The notes under the pieces were generated by a model. That model saw only the letters and a program-made list of their open reading frames with translations, ran no database searches and was not told the origin of the DNA. 46,993 nt of DNA. Origin: Methanobrevibacter sp. (GTDB lineage Archaea; Methanobacteriota; Methanobacteria; Methanobacteriales; Methanobacteriaceae). The DNA lies in the NCBI RefSeq assembly GCF_017447225.1, contig NZ_JAFSNZ010000009.1, positions 1 through 46,993 of the forward strand, written 5' to 3'. The translations under genes were made by a program, and so were the position numbers. Position 1 is the first letter of the stretch. Each line of letters opens with the position of its first letter. This document shows, in pieces, positions 26,968 through 36,248 of this stretch.

Positions 26968-28950
26968 ATGACTAAGATATTTATTTCATGTGCACTTCCT
27001 TATGCGAACGGTCCGTGTCATTTGGGTCATATACGTTCCACTTATTTGCCTGCAGACATTTTTGCTAGGTATAACCGTATGATTGGCAATGACGTGTTGA
27101 TGGTTTGTGCTACTGATGAACATGGAACTCCAATCGCAGTTAAGGCAGATAAAGAGAATAAAAAACCGATTGAGATTTCTAAACGTTATCATGACATGAT
27201 TGTTGCTGATGTCGAATCAATGAACATCTCTTTGGATAACTTTACAAGAACCACTGATGAAATCCATTATGAGATTGCTCAGAATTTCTTTAAGGACCTT
27301 TACGATAAGGGTTTGATTTACAGGCTTGACATTCAGCAGCTGTATTGTGAAAACTGTAAGAAGTTCCTGCCTGACCGTTATGTTGAAGGTCTGTGTCCTG
27401 CATGCGGCAGCGAGGCTCGTGGAGATCACTGTGAAAAATGCGGAAGAGCGCTTGAGCCAACTGAATTAGATGAACCAAGATGTTTGACCTGTGGAAATAC
27501 ACCAGTAATCAAGGATACCTATCAGTATGCCTTTAAACTGTCTGAATTTGAAAAAGAGTTAACTGATTACATTAACGGCAATGATAATCTTCCTGCAAAT
27601 GTTAAAAACTACGCATCAAACTGGCTTAAGGAAGGTTTGAACGACTGGGTTTTAACAAGAGATATGGATTGGGGAATTCCTGTTCCTTTGGATGAGGCTA
27701 AAGGTAAGGTTTTATATGTCTGGATTGAGGCATTTTTAGGCTATATTTCCTCAGCAGCCCAATGGTCAAGAAGTACCGGTATCAAATGGGAGGACTACTG
27801 GAATGATTATGTAGTCCATTTCATCGGAAAGGACATCATTTACCACCATTCAATTTTCTGGCCGGGTCTTTTGACTGCATACGGATGCAAAAAGCCCGAC
27901 ATGATTTATGCAGGCGAATTTCTGTCCCTTGAAGGGGAGAAAATGTCAACCAGTAAAAATTGGGTTATCTGGATATCTGATTTTGTAAAAGACTTCGAAC
28001 CTGATTTGCTCAGATACTATCTCACAATCAACGCTCCTTTAAACAAGGATTCAGACTTCTCATGGGATGATTTCCAAAGAAGAAACAATGATGAGCTTGC
28101 AGACGTAATCGGAAACCTGCTTCACAGAACATTCACATTCACACACAAGTTCTTTGACGGCAAAGTTCCGCAATATAAGGATGCATCAGATGGAGACTTG
28201 GCATTTGAAGCTGAAATTAAGAAGTTGCCTGACACAGTCAGTGAATTAATAGCCAATTATGATTTCAGAGAAGCTCTGCTTGAAATATTTAAGGTAGCTA
28301 AAATCGGAAATAAGTATTTCAACGATCAGGAACCTTGGAAAGCTGTTAAGGAAAACCCTCAAAAGGCAGCCAATACATTATACTTATCAAATCAATTGGC
28401 AAAATGCCTGGCATATGTACTGAAACCTTTCCTGCCTACAAAAGCTGACGAGATAGCTAAAATATTGAATTTGGCTGATGTAAGCAAATGGGAAGACGCT
28501 AAAGTACACCTTGAAGAAGGCTATGAAATTGAAAAGGCTAAGCCATTATTCAAAAAAATCGAAGATGATGTAATAAACGATCAAAAAGAAAAATTACAGG
28601 AAAACTTAAAAGAAAAAGAGGAAGATACTATGAGTGATATTATTGATATTGATTACTTTGACAAAGTAGACATTAGAATCGGCCAAATCAAAGAGGCTGA
28701 AAAAATTGAAAAATCCGATAAACTATTGAAATTGCAGGTGGATATCGGTGATGAAACCAGACAAATTGTCGCAGGACTTGCCAAATTCTATGCTCCTGAA
28801 GAGTTAATCGACAGAAAAGTTGCAGTATTGGTTAACTTAAAACCTGCAAAACTCTTTGGAACATTATCTGAAGGTATGCTTTTAGCAACCGGTGAAAGCG
28901 GCGCATTACTTTCACCTGACGATTGTGAAATCGGTGAGCAAATTCAATAA
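26968..28950 (+). CDS. metG: Methionyl-tRNA synthetase with fused tRNA-binding domain
   Basis: This enzyme charges tRNA-Met with methionine. The class I HIGH motif is His18-Leu-Gly-His21 in [11 protein letters not shown]; the KMSKS loop reads KMSTS (325-329). The connecting domain holds two zinc knuckles (CENC...CPAC and CEKC...CLTC, ~127-171). Residues ~555-660 are an EMAP-II/Arc1-type tRNA-binding fold ([13 protein letters not shown], then [16 protein letters not shown]), joined by a Lys/Glu-rich linker. Some archaea encode that domain as a separate protein. AGGAG lies 9 bases ahead of the ATG. An internal ATG at 28630 is preceded by AGAGGAAGATACT, so separate translation of the tRNA-binding domain is possible. 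Confidence 0.96.
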   Translation: MTKIFISCALPYANGPCHLGHIRSTYLPADIFARYNRMIGNDVLMVCATDEHGTPIAVKADKENKKPIEISKRYHDMIVADVESMNISLDNFTRTTDEIHYEIAQNFFKDLYDKGLIYRLDIQQLYCENCKKFLPDRYVEGLCPACGSEARGDHCEKCGRALEPTELDEPRCLTCGNTPVIKDTYQYAFKLSEFEKELTDYINGNDNLPANVKNYASNWLKEGLNDWVLTRDMDWGIPVPLDEAKGKVLYVWIEAFLGYISSAAQWSRSTGIKWEDYWNDYVVHFIGKDIIYHHSIFWPGLLTAYGCKKPDMIYAGEFLSLEGEKMSTSKNWVIWISDFVKDFEPDLLRYYLTINAPLNKDSDFSWDDFQRRNNDELADVIGNLLHRTFTFTHKFFDGKVPQYKDASDGDLAFEAEIKKLPDTVSELIANYDFREALLEIFKVAKIGNKYFNDQEPWKAVKENPQKAANTLYLSNQLAKCLAYVLKPFLPTKADEIAKILNLADVSKWEDAKVHLEEGYEIEKAKPLFKKIEDDVINDQKEKLQENLKEKEEDTMSDIIDIDYFDKVDIRIGQIKEAEKIEKSDKLLKLQVDIGDETRQIVAGLAKFYAPEELIDRKVAVLVNLKPAKLFGTLSEGMLLATGESGALLSPDDCEIGEQIQ

Positions 28951-28962
28951 AATCTGATTAAC

Positions 28963-30540
28963 ATGGAAGAATCTGTCTTAGTAATTAAAGCTGAGGAATA
29001 TTTAAAAGAAATCGCTTCTGATAATATTAGTTTGGATAATATTGAAGAGTTTGATAATTTTAAAAACCTCTACTTTAAGCTGGATGACAGATTGGAAACA
29101 TTAAAGCAACTTAGAAAAGATATGGAAGTGCAGGGATACGGCACTCCATTCGCTTCCCTGAATAAATATGGGAACAAATCTGTAGGCGAAGTTTCCCTGG
29201 ATGAAGTAAGTGAAAATAGCCGCCACAACCAGATGTTTAGAAACAAGGCAAATGCCAAAAAAAATATTCTGGACAGGGTAAAATCAGCTATTGACTCACA
29301 TCAAATAGCAATTGGTCATCTTGAGCAATTCGGATATCTTAAGTGCAATTCATGCTATAAAAAATATTCAATTTCCGAATATAAACAGCTCAATGGCAAA
29401 TGCAGCTGTAAAGCAGAATCATTTTCATTTAAAATAAGCAAACAGAATGTTTACAGAATTGAAATTATCCCATATTTGCCGTTGTCCGGTAACTATCGTG
29501 TATTGATGGCAGAATTATCAAAATCTGGCAGAAATTCATTTAAGAAAGTTATCAATGCACTTAAACAGGAACGTACCGGACATGTAAAAACCATCGCACC
29601 GTTATTTAGATATAAGGATAAGAATAATCGCTGGTTAAGAAAAAGAGTTACTTTTGATTCGGAATTCGTAGACAATTATGAAGAGGAACTTAGAAAAACC
29701 TATGGGAAATATGTAAGGATTGAGAAACTGGAGTTCCACAGGACAAAACCTGCAATTATTGATGATAAGCATGCAAGAACAGCTGTGGCTCTAGGTTATG
29801 TACGCTATGCTGAAGATATCATCAGCTCAATTCGTGACGATATCCTAAAAAGACAGCTGACTGACTTTAAAAGAATCAACAAGTATGATGAAATCGTTCA
29901 TAAGTATAGCAATTATACTCCAAACTTCATAGATTCATTTGACATTGCAGAAATCGAAAACTGGAGAGAAAACAAAATTAATGAAAGTTTTAAAAGTCTT
30001 CGTTACCTTGACCGTCATGGTGAACTTAACCGTTCACTTAAAAGGGATCTGAAAACTCGTGAAACGATTGAAAGAACTATTTTTGAAGATATTGCTCCTG
30101 CACTTATCAGCTGGGATATTTTCAGATATTATCTAACCACATCCGTTTCAAACCGTAAGCTTACAACCGGACCGTTCCCTTATATACGTGTCGAGCTTGA
30201 CCGTCAGCAAAGAAAAGTTTTCCAAAAAAGATATCCTCGCGTAATAGACACTCTAAATCAGTTCAGCGATATTAGAATTCTGGATGTGGACCAGAAGGAC
30301 CTGATTTTATATGAGAAATTCAAATTTGAGAAACTGATGAAAAATTCAAACATTAAGGTTAACCATCCTGCTTTAGGAGCGGCACACCTTCATCTGAACA
30401 GTGACATTGACATTGAAGCTATAAGCAATTCATTCAATGTAAATGAATCCAAAATCAAAAAGGAAATCAAGCATATAGAAAACATTAAAAATCCTAAATC
30501 CGACAAGTCTAAAAAATTCCTGGATTTAATTAAGAGGTAA
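28963..30540 (+). CDS. Archaeal DUF530-family protein
   Basis: The 525-residue protein is cytoplasmic and highly charged. Visible features are a Cys-based knuckle (Cys112-x2-Cys115 region CNSCYKKYS, and GKCSCKAES) near residues 126-150 and many basic stretches (RYKDKNNRWLRKRVTF; HRTKPAIIDDKHARTAVALGYV). The end is helical and may bind nucleic acid (IEAISNSFNVNESKIKKEI). I assign it to DUF530, an archaeal family of unknown function that I recall in methanogens, from overall pattern only. It follows metG by 12 bases and overlaps the TAATG junction with the DUF1699-like gene, so metG, this gene and the next probably form one operon linked to translation or RNA work. Confidence 0.7.
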   Translation: MEESVLVIKAEEYLKEIASDNISLDNIEEFDNFKNLYFKLDDRLETLKQLRKDMEVQGYGTPFASLNKYGNKSVGEVSLDEVSENSRHNQMFRNKANAKKNILDRVKSAIDSHQIAIGHLEQFGYLKCNSCYKKYSISEYKQLNGKCSCKAESFSFKISKQNVYRIEIIPYLPLSGNYRVLMAELSKSGRNSFKKVINALKQERTGHVKTIAPLFRYKDKNNRWLRKRVTFDSEFVDNYEEELRKTYGKYVRIEKLEFHRTKPAIIDDKHARTAVALGYVRYAEDIISSIRDDILKRQLTDFKRINKYDEIVHKYSNYTPNFIDSFDIAEIENWRENKINESFKSLRYLDRHGELNRSLKRDLKTRETIERTIFEDIAPALISWDIFRYYLTTSVSNRKLTTGPFPYIRVELDRQQRKVFQKRYPRVIDTLNQFSDIRILDVDQKDLILYEKFKFEKLMKNSNIKVNHPALGAAHLHLNSDIDIEAISNSFNVNESKIKKEIKHIENIKNPKSDKSKKFLDLIKR

Positions 30541-30545
30541 TGCCT

Positions 30546-31010
30546 ATGGATGAGGATGTAACATCAATTCATATTACCGGAGCATTATCTTCATTTATGA
30601 TTATGAATCTCCTGGAGGATTATCCCAATCTTGAAAAGATTACATGTTCTCCAAGCGTTTATAACAGAACTTCCAATGATTATATTCAGGCTTTAAACCA
30701 GCTTGACATTGAAGTTGCCAAGGAATATCACTGGGGTGCTTCAAAGCAGGACTGTGATTATGAGCAGGAACTGTTGGATTTGGCCAGCGAAGGCTATAAG
30801 GCTCGTGAAATTGCGGAAATTTTAAACATCACTGTAAATAGGGTTTACTATTTGCTTAGACGAAACAAGACCAAACTGAATACCAACACCAAAAAATATG
30901 ATTATGATGAGGTCAAATCTCTAAAGGAGTCCGGCCTTAAACCTAAGGAAATATCTGAAAAATTAAATATTCCAGTTAGGACAGTCTATTATATTTTGAA
31001 TAAAAAATAA
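30546..31010 (+). CDS. DUF1699-like protein with tandem helix-turn-helix
   Basis: The N-terminal half (YPNLEKITCSPSVYNRTS, then LDIEVAKEYHWGAS) resembles archaeal DUF1699 proteins, whose pattern is CP..., SYxxTxS and a later WGH. Two helix-turn-helix units follow: GYKAREIAEILNITVNRVYYLL (residues ~83-104) and GLKPKEISEKLNIPVRTVYYIL. A DNA-binding regulator is therefore likely. I use the ATG at 30546 because GAGGT lies 7 bases before it; an ATG at 30540 overlaps the stop of the preceding gene but has no room for a ribosome binding site. Target genes unknown; the operon context is metG-DUF530. Confidence 0.65.
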   Translation: MDEDVTSIHITGALSSFMIMNLLEDYPNLEKITCSPSVYNRTSNDYIQALNQLDIEVAKEYHWGASKQDCDYEQELLDLASEGYKAREIAEILNITVNRVYYLLRRNKTKLNTNTKKYDYDEVKSLKESGLKPKEISEKLNIPVRTVYYILNKK

Positions 31011-31059
31011 TCGCAAATTATTTTTTTAACTATTAATAAATATATTATAAGTGATTGTT

Positions 31060-32073
31060 ATGATGATATTGCCTCAACTGCCGTTATATGTTATAGCTAT
31101 AATCTGTGGCCTGTTTTCTTTTTTAGTCACCAGATTATCAATGCCCAGGATTATTAAGAAGTTAAAAGATGCTGATATTGTAGGAATGGACTTGCATAAG
31201 TCCTGGCATCCTGTTGTTGCTGAAATGGGAGGATTCGGAATCCTTTTCGGTTTTACCATAGGAATGTTTTCAGGAATTTATATGCACGACATTCTTGCAT
31301 TTCCATTGTGTATTGTTCTGATTGTAATTTTACTTGTAGGAATTATTGGAATTGCTGATGATTTGCTAGTATTATCATCTAAAGAAAAATTGTTCCTCCT
31401 GTTTTTAGCAGGTCTTCCTTTGATTTGGGCTGCTCCGGCAAATGTCGGTATTTTATACCTGATTTCCATTCCGATTGCACTTTCAATCGGATCCAACCTG
31501 ACTAACATGCTTGCAGGTCTTAACGGTATTGAATCAGGTTTAGGTATAATCTCTCTAACATCCCTTACAATTGCTTGTATTATTTTAGGAAAATATGATG
31601 TAACCATTGTCAGCATGAGTATGCTTGGAGCATTGATTGCATTTCTGTACTATAACAAGTATCCGGCAAAGATTTTCCCCGGTGACACTGGTACACTCAT
31701 TATCGGTGCTGCAATCGTATCAATAGCATTTATCGGTCGTGTAAAGCTGATTGCACTTATTGTTCTTATGCCGAATATTATTGATGCAGCTATGAAATTC
31801 TACAGTGCAGGTGTAATGGAGCGCCAGCAGTTCAAACCGACACAGGTAAGTGACGACGGTAAACTGATAAGGCCTGAAACAGGTTTCAAGTCATTAATCA
31901 GGTTTGTAATCAGAAAACCTATTACTGAAAAACAGGCCGTTCGCATAATCTGGGGAATCGGTTTGATTTTTGGTATTTTAGGTATATTTGTTGCACTTAC
32001 AATGCCTGGTGTAATAGGCAATCAGACATTAGCAAACTTCCTTCAAATTAAAGAGATGTTCTATCACATATGA
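31060..32073 (+). CDS. MraY/WecA-family glycosyl-1-phosphate transferase
   Basis: This polytopic membrane enzyme (about ten helices) transfers a sugar-1-phosphate from a UDP-sugar to a polyprenyl phosphate. Motifs counted from the ATG at 31060: the Asp pair in GIADDLL (Asp100, Asp101), SNLTNMLAGLNGIESG (145-160) and KYPAKIFPGDTGTL (200-213) with Asp209. In a Methanobacteriales cell it could start N-glycan synthesis (AglH-like GlcNAc-1-phosphate transferase) or the lipid-linked step of pseudomurein synthesis; the sequence alone does not decide. GTGAT lies just before the ATG at 31060; the GTG at 31051 is part of that ribosome binding site. Confidence 0.88.
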   Translation: MMILPQLPLYVIAIICGLFSFLVTRLSMPRIIKKLKDADIVGMDLHKSWHPVVAEMGGFGILFGFTIGMFSGIYMHDILAFPLCIVLIVILLVGIIGIADDLLVLSSKEKLFLLFLAGLPLIWAAPANVGILYLISIPIALSIGSNLTNMLAGLNGIESGLGIISLTSLTIACIILGKYDVTIVSMSMLGALIAFLYYNKYPAKIFPGDTGTLIIGAAIVSIAFIGRVKLIALIVLMPNIIDAAMKFYSAGVMERQQFKPTQVSDDGKLIRPETGFKSLIRFVIRKPITEKQAVRIIWGIGLIFGILGIFVALTMPGVIGNQTLANFLQIKEMFYHI

Positions 32074-32082
32074 GATGATTTG

Positions 32083-32751
32083 ATGAAACCTTACGTTATT
32101 TTAAATGCAGCTATGACACTAGACGGAAAAATAGTAACTGCAAACAACAGTTCAAACATATCTGGAGAAGAGGACTTAAAAAGGGTACATGAACTCAGAA
32201 AAGAAGTGGATGCAATTATGGTGGGAATAGGAACAGTCCTTGCAGATGATCCAAGGCTCACTGTTCATAAAGTTGATGCAAATCCGGAAGACAATCCTGT
32301 TCGCGTAGTTGTAGACAGCAGATGCAGAACCCCGATAGCTGCTCGCATTACAAATAAGGATGCAAAAACTATAATTGCCGCAGCCAATGAATTCAAATAT
32401 GATTTTATGGTAAGCGACAGATATAACGTTTTCAAACAGAGAGGTGTTGAATTCTTCTTCAGTGGTGATAAAAAAGTGGATCTGACTGCACTGATGGATT
32501 ACCTGGCAGGTCATGGAATAAAAAAACTGATGCTTGAAGGAGGAGCAACCCTGAACTTTGCAATGATAAAAGAAGGTCTGATTGATGAGATAAGAATTTG
32601 TGTGGCACCAAAAGTGGTCGGCGGTGTTAATGCTAAAACACTCTTTGACGGTGAAGGCTTTGCTACAATGGATGAGGGAGTCAATCTGGAGTTAACAGAC
32701 TCATTCACCTTAGGAAAAGATTTAATTTTAACATATAAAGTTTTAAAATAA
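32083..32751 (+). CDS. arfC: Diaminohydroxyphosphoribosylaminopyrimidine-type reductase (archaeal RibD C-domain)
   Basis: This enzyme reduces the ribosyl side chain of 2,5-diamino-6-(ribosylamino)-4(3H)-pyrimidinone 5'-phosphate with NAD(P)H in archaeal riboflavin synthesis. The product lineage also gives the ribitylaminouracil used by CofH for F420. Diagnostic segments are LNAAMTLDGKI (7-17), DAIMVGIGTVLADDPRLTV (45-63), VVDSRCRTP and LMLEGGATLNFAMI (~148-161). It is a stand-alone reductase domain of 222 residues, as usual in archaea. GAGATGAT precedes the ATG at 32083, which I prefer to the TTG one codon earlier. The gene follows the MraY-like gene by 9 bases. Confidence 0.9.
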   Translation: MKPYVILNAAMTLDGKIVTANNSSNISGEEDLKRVHELRKEVDAIMVGIGTVLADDPRLTVHKVDANPEDNPVRVVVDSRCRTPIAARITNKDAKTIIAAANEFKYDFMVSDRYNVFKQRGVEFFFSGDKKVDLTALMDYLAGHGIKKLMLEGGATLNFAMIKEGLIDEIRICVAPKVVGGVNAKTLFDGEGFATMDEGVNLELTDSFTLGKDLILTYKVLK

Positions 32752-32752
32752 G

Positions 32753-32773
32753 ATGGATATTATTAATATCCAT
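32753..32773. terminator. Shared bidirectional terminator palindrome
   Basis: ATGGATATTA (32753-32762) and TAATATCCAT (32764-32773) form perfect 10-bp arms around one T. The palindrome fills the gap between two convergent genes and overlaps the stop codon of the minus-strand one. It probably ends transcription from both sides. Confidence 0.5.
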
Positions 32774-34197
32774 TATTTATTCACATTTGTTTTATTGTAA
32801 TCAGTATTTCCGTTTGTCTGACGGGATATGAGTTGTTTTGCAATCCCAAATATTGTTTTTAAAAGTATCATTCCATCCTGAGAAGCCTGTTTTATAAGAT
32901 AACCTGGTCTTAAATAAAATTTGAGAAATGCCTTTTTCTGTATGCTTCTAAGTTCATTACTGGAGCAGTCAATTGTCTCTAAAACCGGGTCGATTAAAGT
33001 GAATTTTGACCAGTCTTTGATTTGAATCAGATTTTTCTTAAATGTTTCATTATAAAAGCGAGTTCCCGGATATGGGGTAGCTAGACTGTATAATGCATAA
33101 TTTGGATTCAGTTCCTTTACAAAATCAATTGTCTTTTGAATTGATTTTTTGGTATCCTCAGGCATTCCGATTACGCATGAAGCTATTGTTCTGATTCCAA
33201 CCTTACGGGCTAACTTGAATGCTTTTTTAGTTTTTGATATTGTGATGTTTTTGTTCATTTTTTCAAGCATTTGCTGGTCAGCGCTTTCAACACCGATAAA
33301 TATGGTTATGCAGCCGGAATCTTTCATTAACTGCAGAATCTCTTCGTCCAAAGTGTCGACTCTTGAAGTGCAGCCCCACCAGAATTTAAGATTTCTTCTT
33401 TTTATTTCATTGCAGAAATCCCTGACGAATTTCTTGTTTAATGTGAAAGTATCATCCATAAATGCGATGGTATCGATATTTTCCTCTTTAAGTCTCATTT
33501 CTATTTCATCACAGACATTAGTGTATGACCTTCTTCTCAGATGATTTCCGTGCAATGCCGCTGATGAACAGAATGAGCACTGCATAGGACAGCCTCTGGT
33601 TGTAATGATGGTTGCGACATTTGTTGTGATATTTAAAATCCTGTATTTCTCCATTGGAAAGAGATGAAACGCCGGAAACGGCAATTCGTCCAAATCCTTA
33701 ATTATTGGCCTGTCCGGTGTAACGATTAATGAATCATCACTTTCATCCAGAAATGCCAGACCCTGAACATTAACCAAATCTCTGCCGTTTTCTATGGACT
33801 GGACAAGTTCAAGCATTGTATATTCTCCTTCGCCACGAACAACAATGTCTACACTAGGCTCTTCCAGCACGCTTTTATATTCAAATGTCGGGTGATATCC
33901 TCCCAGAACAACGACTGTGTCTGGCTTAACATTCTTGATTTTATCGGCTGAATCAAGCGCCACACCTATTGTTGGAGTAAGGGCACTTATTGAAACTATA
34001 TCCGGGTTTCTTTTTAAAATCTCCTCACCTATTTCATCATAACTCAACTCTAAAGCCGATGCATCCAATACATCAACATCATAACCGTTTTTTTCCAGTA
34101 CTGCAGCCATATAGCCTATGCCTAATGAGGGAGCTACAACACCTAAAAATTTGTATTTTGAGTTAGTCTGTGGGGGATTCAAAAAAGTAATCTTCAT
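32773..34197 (-). CDS. B12-binding-domain radical SAM protein
   Basis: Residues 1-140 form a cobalamin-binding-type Rossmann domain (NPPQ near the start, LGIGYMAAVLEKNGYDVDVLD, VVVLGGYHPTFE) but lack the DxHxxG loop, so any cobalamin would bind base-off without the lower His. The radical SAM motif is Cys203-x3-Cys207-x2-Cys210 in TTRGCPMQCSFCSS, followed by FMDDTFTLNKKF, GCTSRVD and FIGVESADQQML. This layout belongs to the large BchE/methyltransferase-like class. Substrate unknown; methylation of lipids or polyprenyl-linked wall intermediates has been shown for some relatives. The C-terminal ~80 residues are basic (FYLRPGYLIKQ). Monocistronic, with its own AT-rich upstream region (34198-34291). 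Confidence 0.85.
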   Translation of the reverse strand: MKITFLNPPQTNSKYKFLGVVAPSLGIGYMAAVLEKNGYDVDVLDASALELSYDEIGEEILKRNPDIVSISALTPTIGVALDSADKIKNVKPDTVVVLGGYHPTFEYKSVLEEPSVDIVVRGEGEYTMLELVQSIENGRDLVNVQGLAFLDESDDSLIVTPDRPIIKDLDELPFPAFHLFPMEKYRILNITTNVATIITTRGCPMQCSFCSSAALHGNHLRRRSYTNVCDEIEMRLKEENIDTIAFMDDTFTLNKKFVRDFCNEIKRRNLKFWWGCTSRVDTLDEEILQLMKDSGCITIFIGVESADQQMLEKMNKNITISKTKKAFKLARKVGIRTIASCVIGMPEDTKKSIQKTIDFVKELNPNYALYSLATPYPGTRFYNETFKKNLIQIKDWSKFTLIDPVLETIDCSSNELRSIQKKAFLKFYLRPGYLIKQASQDGMILLKTIFGIAKQLISRQTNGNTDYNKTNVNK

Positions 34198-34291
34198 ATA
34201 ATCACCATCATATAGTATTAAAGAAAAACACTTTATTAAGTTTTTCTATAATTTAATATCTGATTTATGGTTATTAATCAATTAAAAAATA

Positions 34292-34756
34292 TTAAAACAT
34301 TCCAAAATAGCTTTCGTTTTGGCAAACACAGTATCTGCAGAGAGATTGCTTTTCACGAATGGTTTTGATTCTTTGTTTGCAGTAATACTTTTCATCTAAA
34401 ATATAGACCTGATCTTTTTTGTTATCAGTGAATGGATGTAATGGCTTTTTAGCTATCAATGCAAGATATAATGAGAGATATTTGGTGAATTCCCTTGTTT
34501 CAATATCTCCTCCCGCATATGTGTCAAAATAATAGTCAATATCGTTTTTAAGGTTTTCTATGACTCCGTCTTTAATGTCGAAGTCATCAGTGATTTTAAG
34601 TGAATAGATTTCATCATAGCTTTTGGAATTGTATTCAGCCAGTTTTTTAACCAAAGGATCCTTATATCTGTCATCGGTTGCCTTGTTTCTTAAATATTCG
34701 ATAGGATAATCTTTCAGCCCCTCTTTAATTGTTTCAAGTAGCTGGGATGCTTTCAT
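34292..34756 (-). CDS. DUF2115 (UPF0305) family protein
   Basis: The 154-residue protein shows the family's C-terminal signature: [10 protein letters not shown], then YYCKQR and a Cys-rich end [10 protein letters not shown]. The four Cys positions (YYC, CRYC, CVC) could bind a metal. The N-terminal part is helical and charged. DUF2115 proteins are found in methanogens and have no known function. The ATG overlaps the stop of the PHP gene by 4 bases (ATGA), so the two are translationally coupled and may act together. Confidence 0.8.
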   Translation of the reverse strand: MKASQLLETIKEGLKDYPIEYLRNKATDDRYKDPLVKKLAEYNSKSYDEIYSLKITDDFDIKDGVIENLKNDIDYYFDTYAGGDIETREFTKYLSLYLALIAKKPLHPFTDNKKDQVYILDEKYYCKQRIKTIREKQSLCRYCVCQNESYFGMF

Positions 34757-35415
34757 AATATTCCTCTGCTTTTCAACAGTTCACGGGGATTGTCTACAAT
34801 AGCTTTCATGGCTTCCTCATCGCTTAAACCGGCACCTCTAGCTATTTCATATGATTTTTCAAATGTTATCAAATCATCAGGTGAGTGAGTGTCTGTATCG
34901 ACGATAAGCTTATTTCCAACTTCACGTGCAATGCTTGCAACATGTCCGTTTCCCAAACAGTGTCCTTTACGTGCACTGATTTCCAGATAAATGTCATTTT
35001 CAAGTGCAAGTTCAGCTTCTTCTTTTGTAATAAGTCCAGGGTGGCCTAAAATGTCCACATATTTGGACTGTACGGCAGCAAGGTTAGTTCCCGGAGTCAC
35101 GGGTTCGTTCAATGTTTCACCGTGCACCACTACGATTTTAGCTCCAAGCTCTTTTGCCCTTTTTGCTATTCCGTCAATTGATTCTACCGGAGCATGGGTT
35201 ACTTCAGCGCCTAAAACGACGGTAATGTCCCATTTTGAGTTTATATCATCAATTGCAGCTTGAATTTTTGGAATTTCATCAACATTATAATAATCAACAT
35301 GGTCGGTAATTGCTATTACTTCATGATTCAGCTTCAAAGCTCTTCTGGCTAGTTCTGAAGGCAATAATTCACCGTCACTAAATAAACTGTGCATATGTAA
35401 ATCTATTCTTTTCAT
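34753..35415 (-). CDS. PHP-domain metal-dependent phosphohydrolase
   Basis: The PHP fold is clear from its metal ligands: His7-x-His9 in [12 protein letters not shown], Asp38-His39 in [10 protein letters not shown], Glu in GAEVTHAP, His in VVHGET and GHPGL, and Asp/His in [10 protein letters not shown]. The 220-residue length and HSLFSDGE pattern fit the histidinol-phosphatase/YcdX-like group. In archaea such proteins can serve as histidinol phosphatase, but no his genes are nearby, so the substrate stays open. GAGGT lies 7 bases before the ATG. It is transcribed away from the secreted protein gene at 35479 through a 63-base shared promoter region. Confidence 0.87.
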   Translation of the reverse strand: MKRIDLHMHSLFSDGELLPSELARRALKLNHEVIAITDHVDYYNVDEIPKIQAAIDDINSKWDITVVLGAEVTHAPVESIDGIAKRAKELGAKIVVVHGETLNEPVTPGTNLAAVQSKYVDILGHPGLITKEEAELALENDIYLEISARKGHCLGNGHVASIAREVGNKLIVDTDTHSPDDLITFEKSYEIARGAGLSDEEAMKAIVDNPRELLKSRGIL

Positions 35416-35478
35416 TTTTTAAACCTCAAAGTTATATATTGTGTGTCATATCATATAATTATTATAGGAGGGGAAAAA

Positions 35479-35964
35479 ATGAAAAACAAAACTATTCTTT
35501 CTTTGATGGCAATTTTTTTAGTATTGGGCAGTGCCGCCTTTGCATATGCTCAGGAAGTTAATTATGATGGATTTGATCTGCAGTTTGCAGATGATGACTT
35601 CAAGGTCAATCAGACCAACAATACCAGTGTGGTTTTACGCAATGGTGGGGAGCAGATTATCATAACCAGTGAAATCACAGGCAATGATTCTGTAAATTCA
35701 TTTTTAAGTGCTCAGGGCTTTAATTTCACCCAATCAACTCATGTCGAAACAAAAGTTTCAAGCACTCAGTCAGGAAGTTTCGAGTATGAATTGAATGAAT
35801 ATGCCAAAGATAAGGGTGCCGCTTCAGCGTTTTTCTTAAACAAGAATGATAAGAATTATACGGTTATTGTAATGGATAATGATGTTGATGCCGATGATGA
35901 TTTTGACACGTCTGATGCGATGGATGTGGCAAAAGATATCGTAAAATCAATAATGTTGGCTTAG
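35479..35964 (+). CDS. Secreted protein of unknown function (161 aa)
   Basis: A clean signal peptide opens the protein (KNKTILSLMAIFLVLGSAAF, cleavage probable after AYA near residue 24). The mature part has NxT/NxS sequons, acidic Asp clusters (DNDVDADDDFDTSDAMDV) and predicted strands such as SVVLRNGGEQIIITSEI. I see no anchor. The ATG at 35479 follows AGGAGGGG by 5 bases, much better than the upstream frame extension. TTATATA (~35432-35438) would be its TATA box. Family not recognised; the Asp clusters might bind calcium. Confidence 0.75.
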   Translation: MKNKTILSLMAIFLVLGSAAFAYAQEVNYDGFDLQFADDDFKVNQTNNTSVVLRNGGEQIIITSEITGNDSVNSFLSAQGFNFTQSTHVETKVSSTQSGSFEYELNEYAKDKGAASAFFLNKNDKNYTVIVMDNDVDADDDFDTSDAMDVAKDIVKSIMLA

Positions 35965-36052
35965 ACATTATTTTTTCTTTCTTTTTTTTGATTGGACTAT
36001 AAATGCCTTTTTATATTTGAATTTAAAATTAATAAATAACATCTTTTGATGT

Positions 36053-36074
36053 TTGGTTGCATGTTGCAAACCAA
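36053..36074 (+). promoter_or_regulatory. Inverted repeat, possible redox operator or RNA hairpin
   Basis: TTGGTTGCA (36053-36061) pairs with TGCAaACCAA (36065-36074), with one bulged A, around a TGT loop. A TATA-like TTATATT follows at 36078-36084. The inner motif GTTG-N6-GCAAAC recurs ahead of the flavodoxin gene. It lies 175 bases upstream of the F420H2 oxidase start. Confidence 0.4.
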
Positions 36075-36100
36075 TAGTTATATTGAATAGGGTTGTGCCA

Positions 36101-36120
36101 AAATTTGTTAATACAAATTT
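36101..36120 (+). promoter_or_regulatory. Perfect inverted repeat upstream of the F420H2 oxidase gene
   Basis: AAATTTGT (36101-36108) and ACAAATTT (36113-36120) are perfect 8-bp arms around TAAT. It would sit at the start site of a promoter using the TATA-like element at 36078, or well upstream of the second TATA (TTTTATATATTA, ~36189-36200). The rest of the 284-base gap 35965-36248 shows only AT-rich sequence. Confidence 0.35.
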
Positions 36121-36248
36121 ATCCTTATTTATTTAAAATACTATTTTTTTCTGTATACGTTTATATGCTAAAATAAACTTTCAACTACTTTTATATATTA
36201 CCAGAAATATAATTTTTAATAACTGAAATTTTTATAGGAGATTTTATT

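Noticed and set aside
35443-35478. Twelve-residue N-terminal extension of the secreted protein
   Set aside because: It contains the promoter and the AGGAGGGG ribosome binding site and would spoil the signal peptide.
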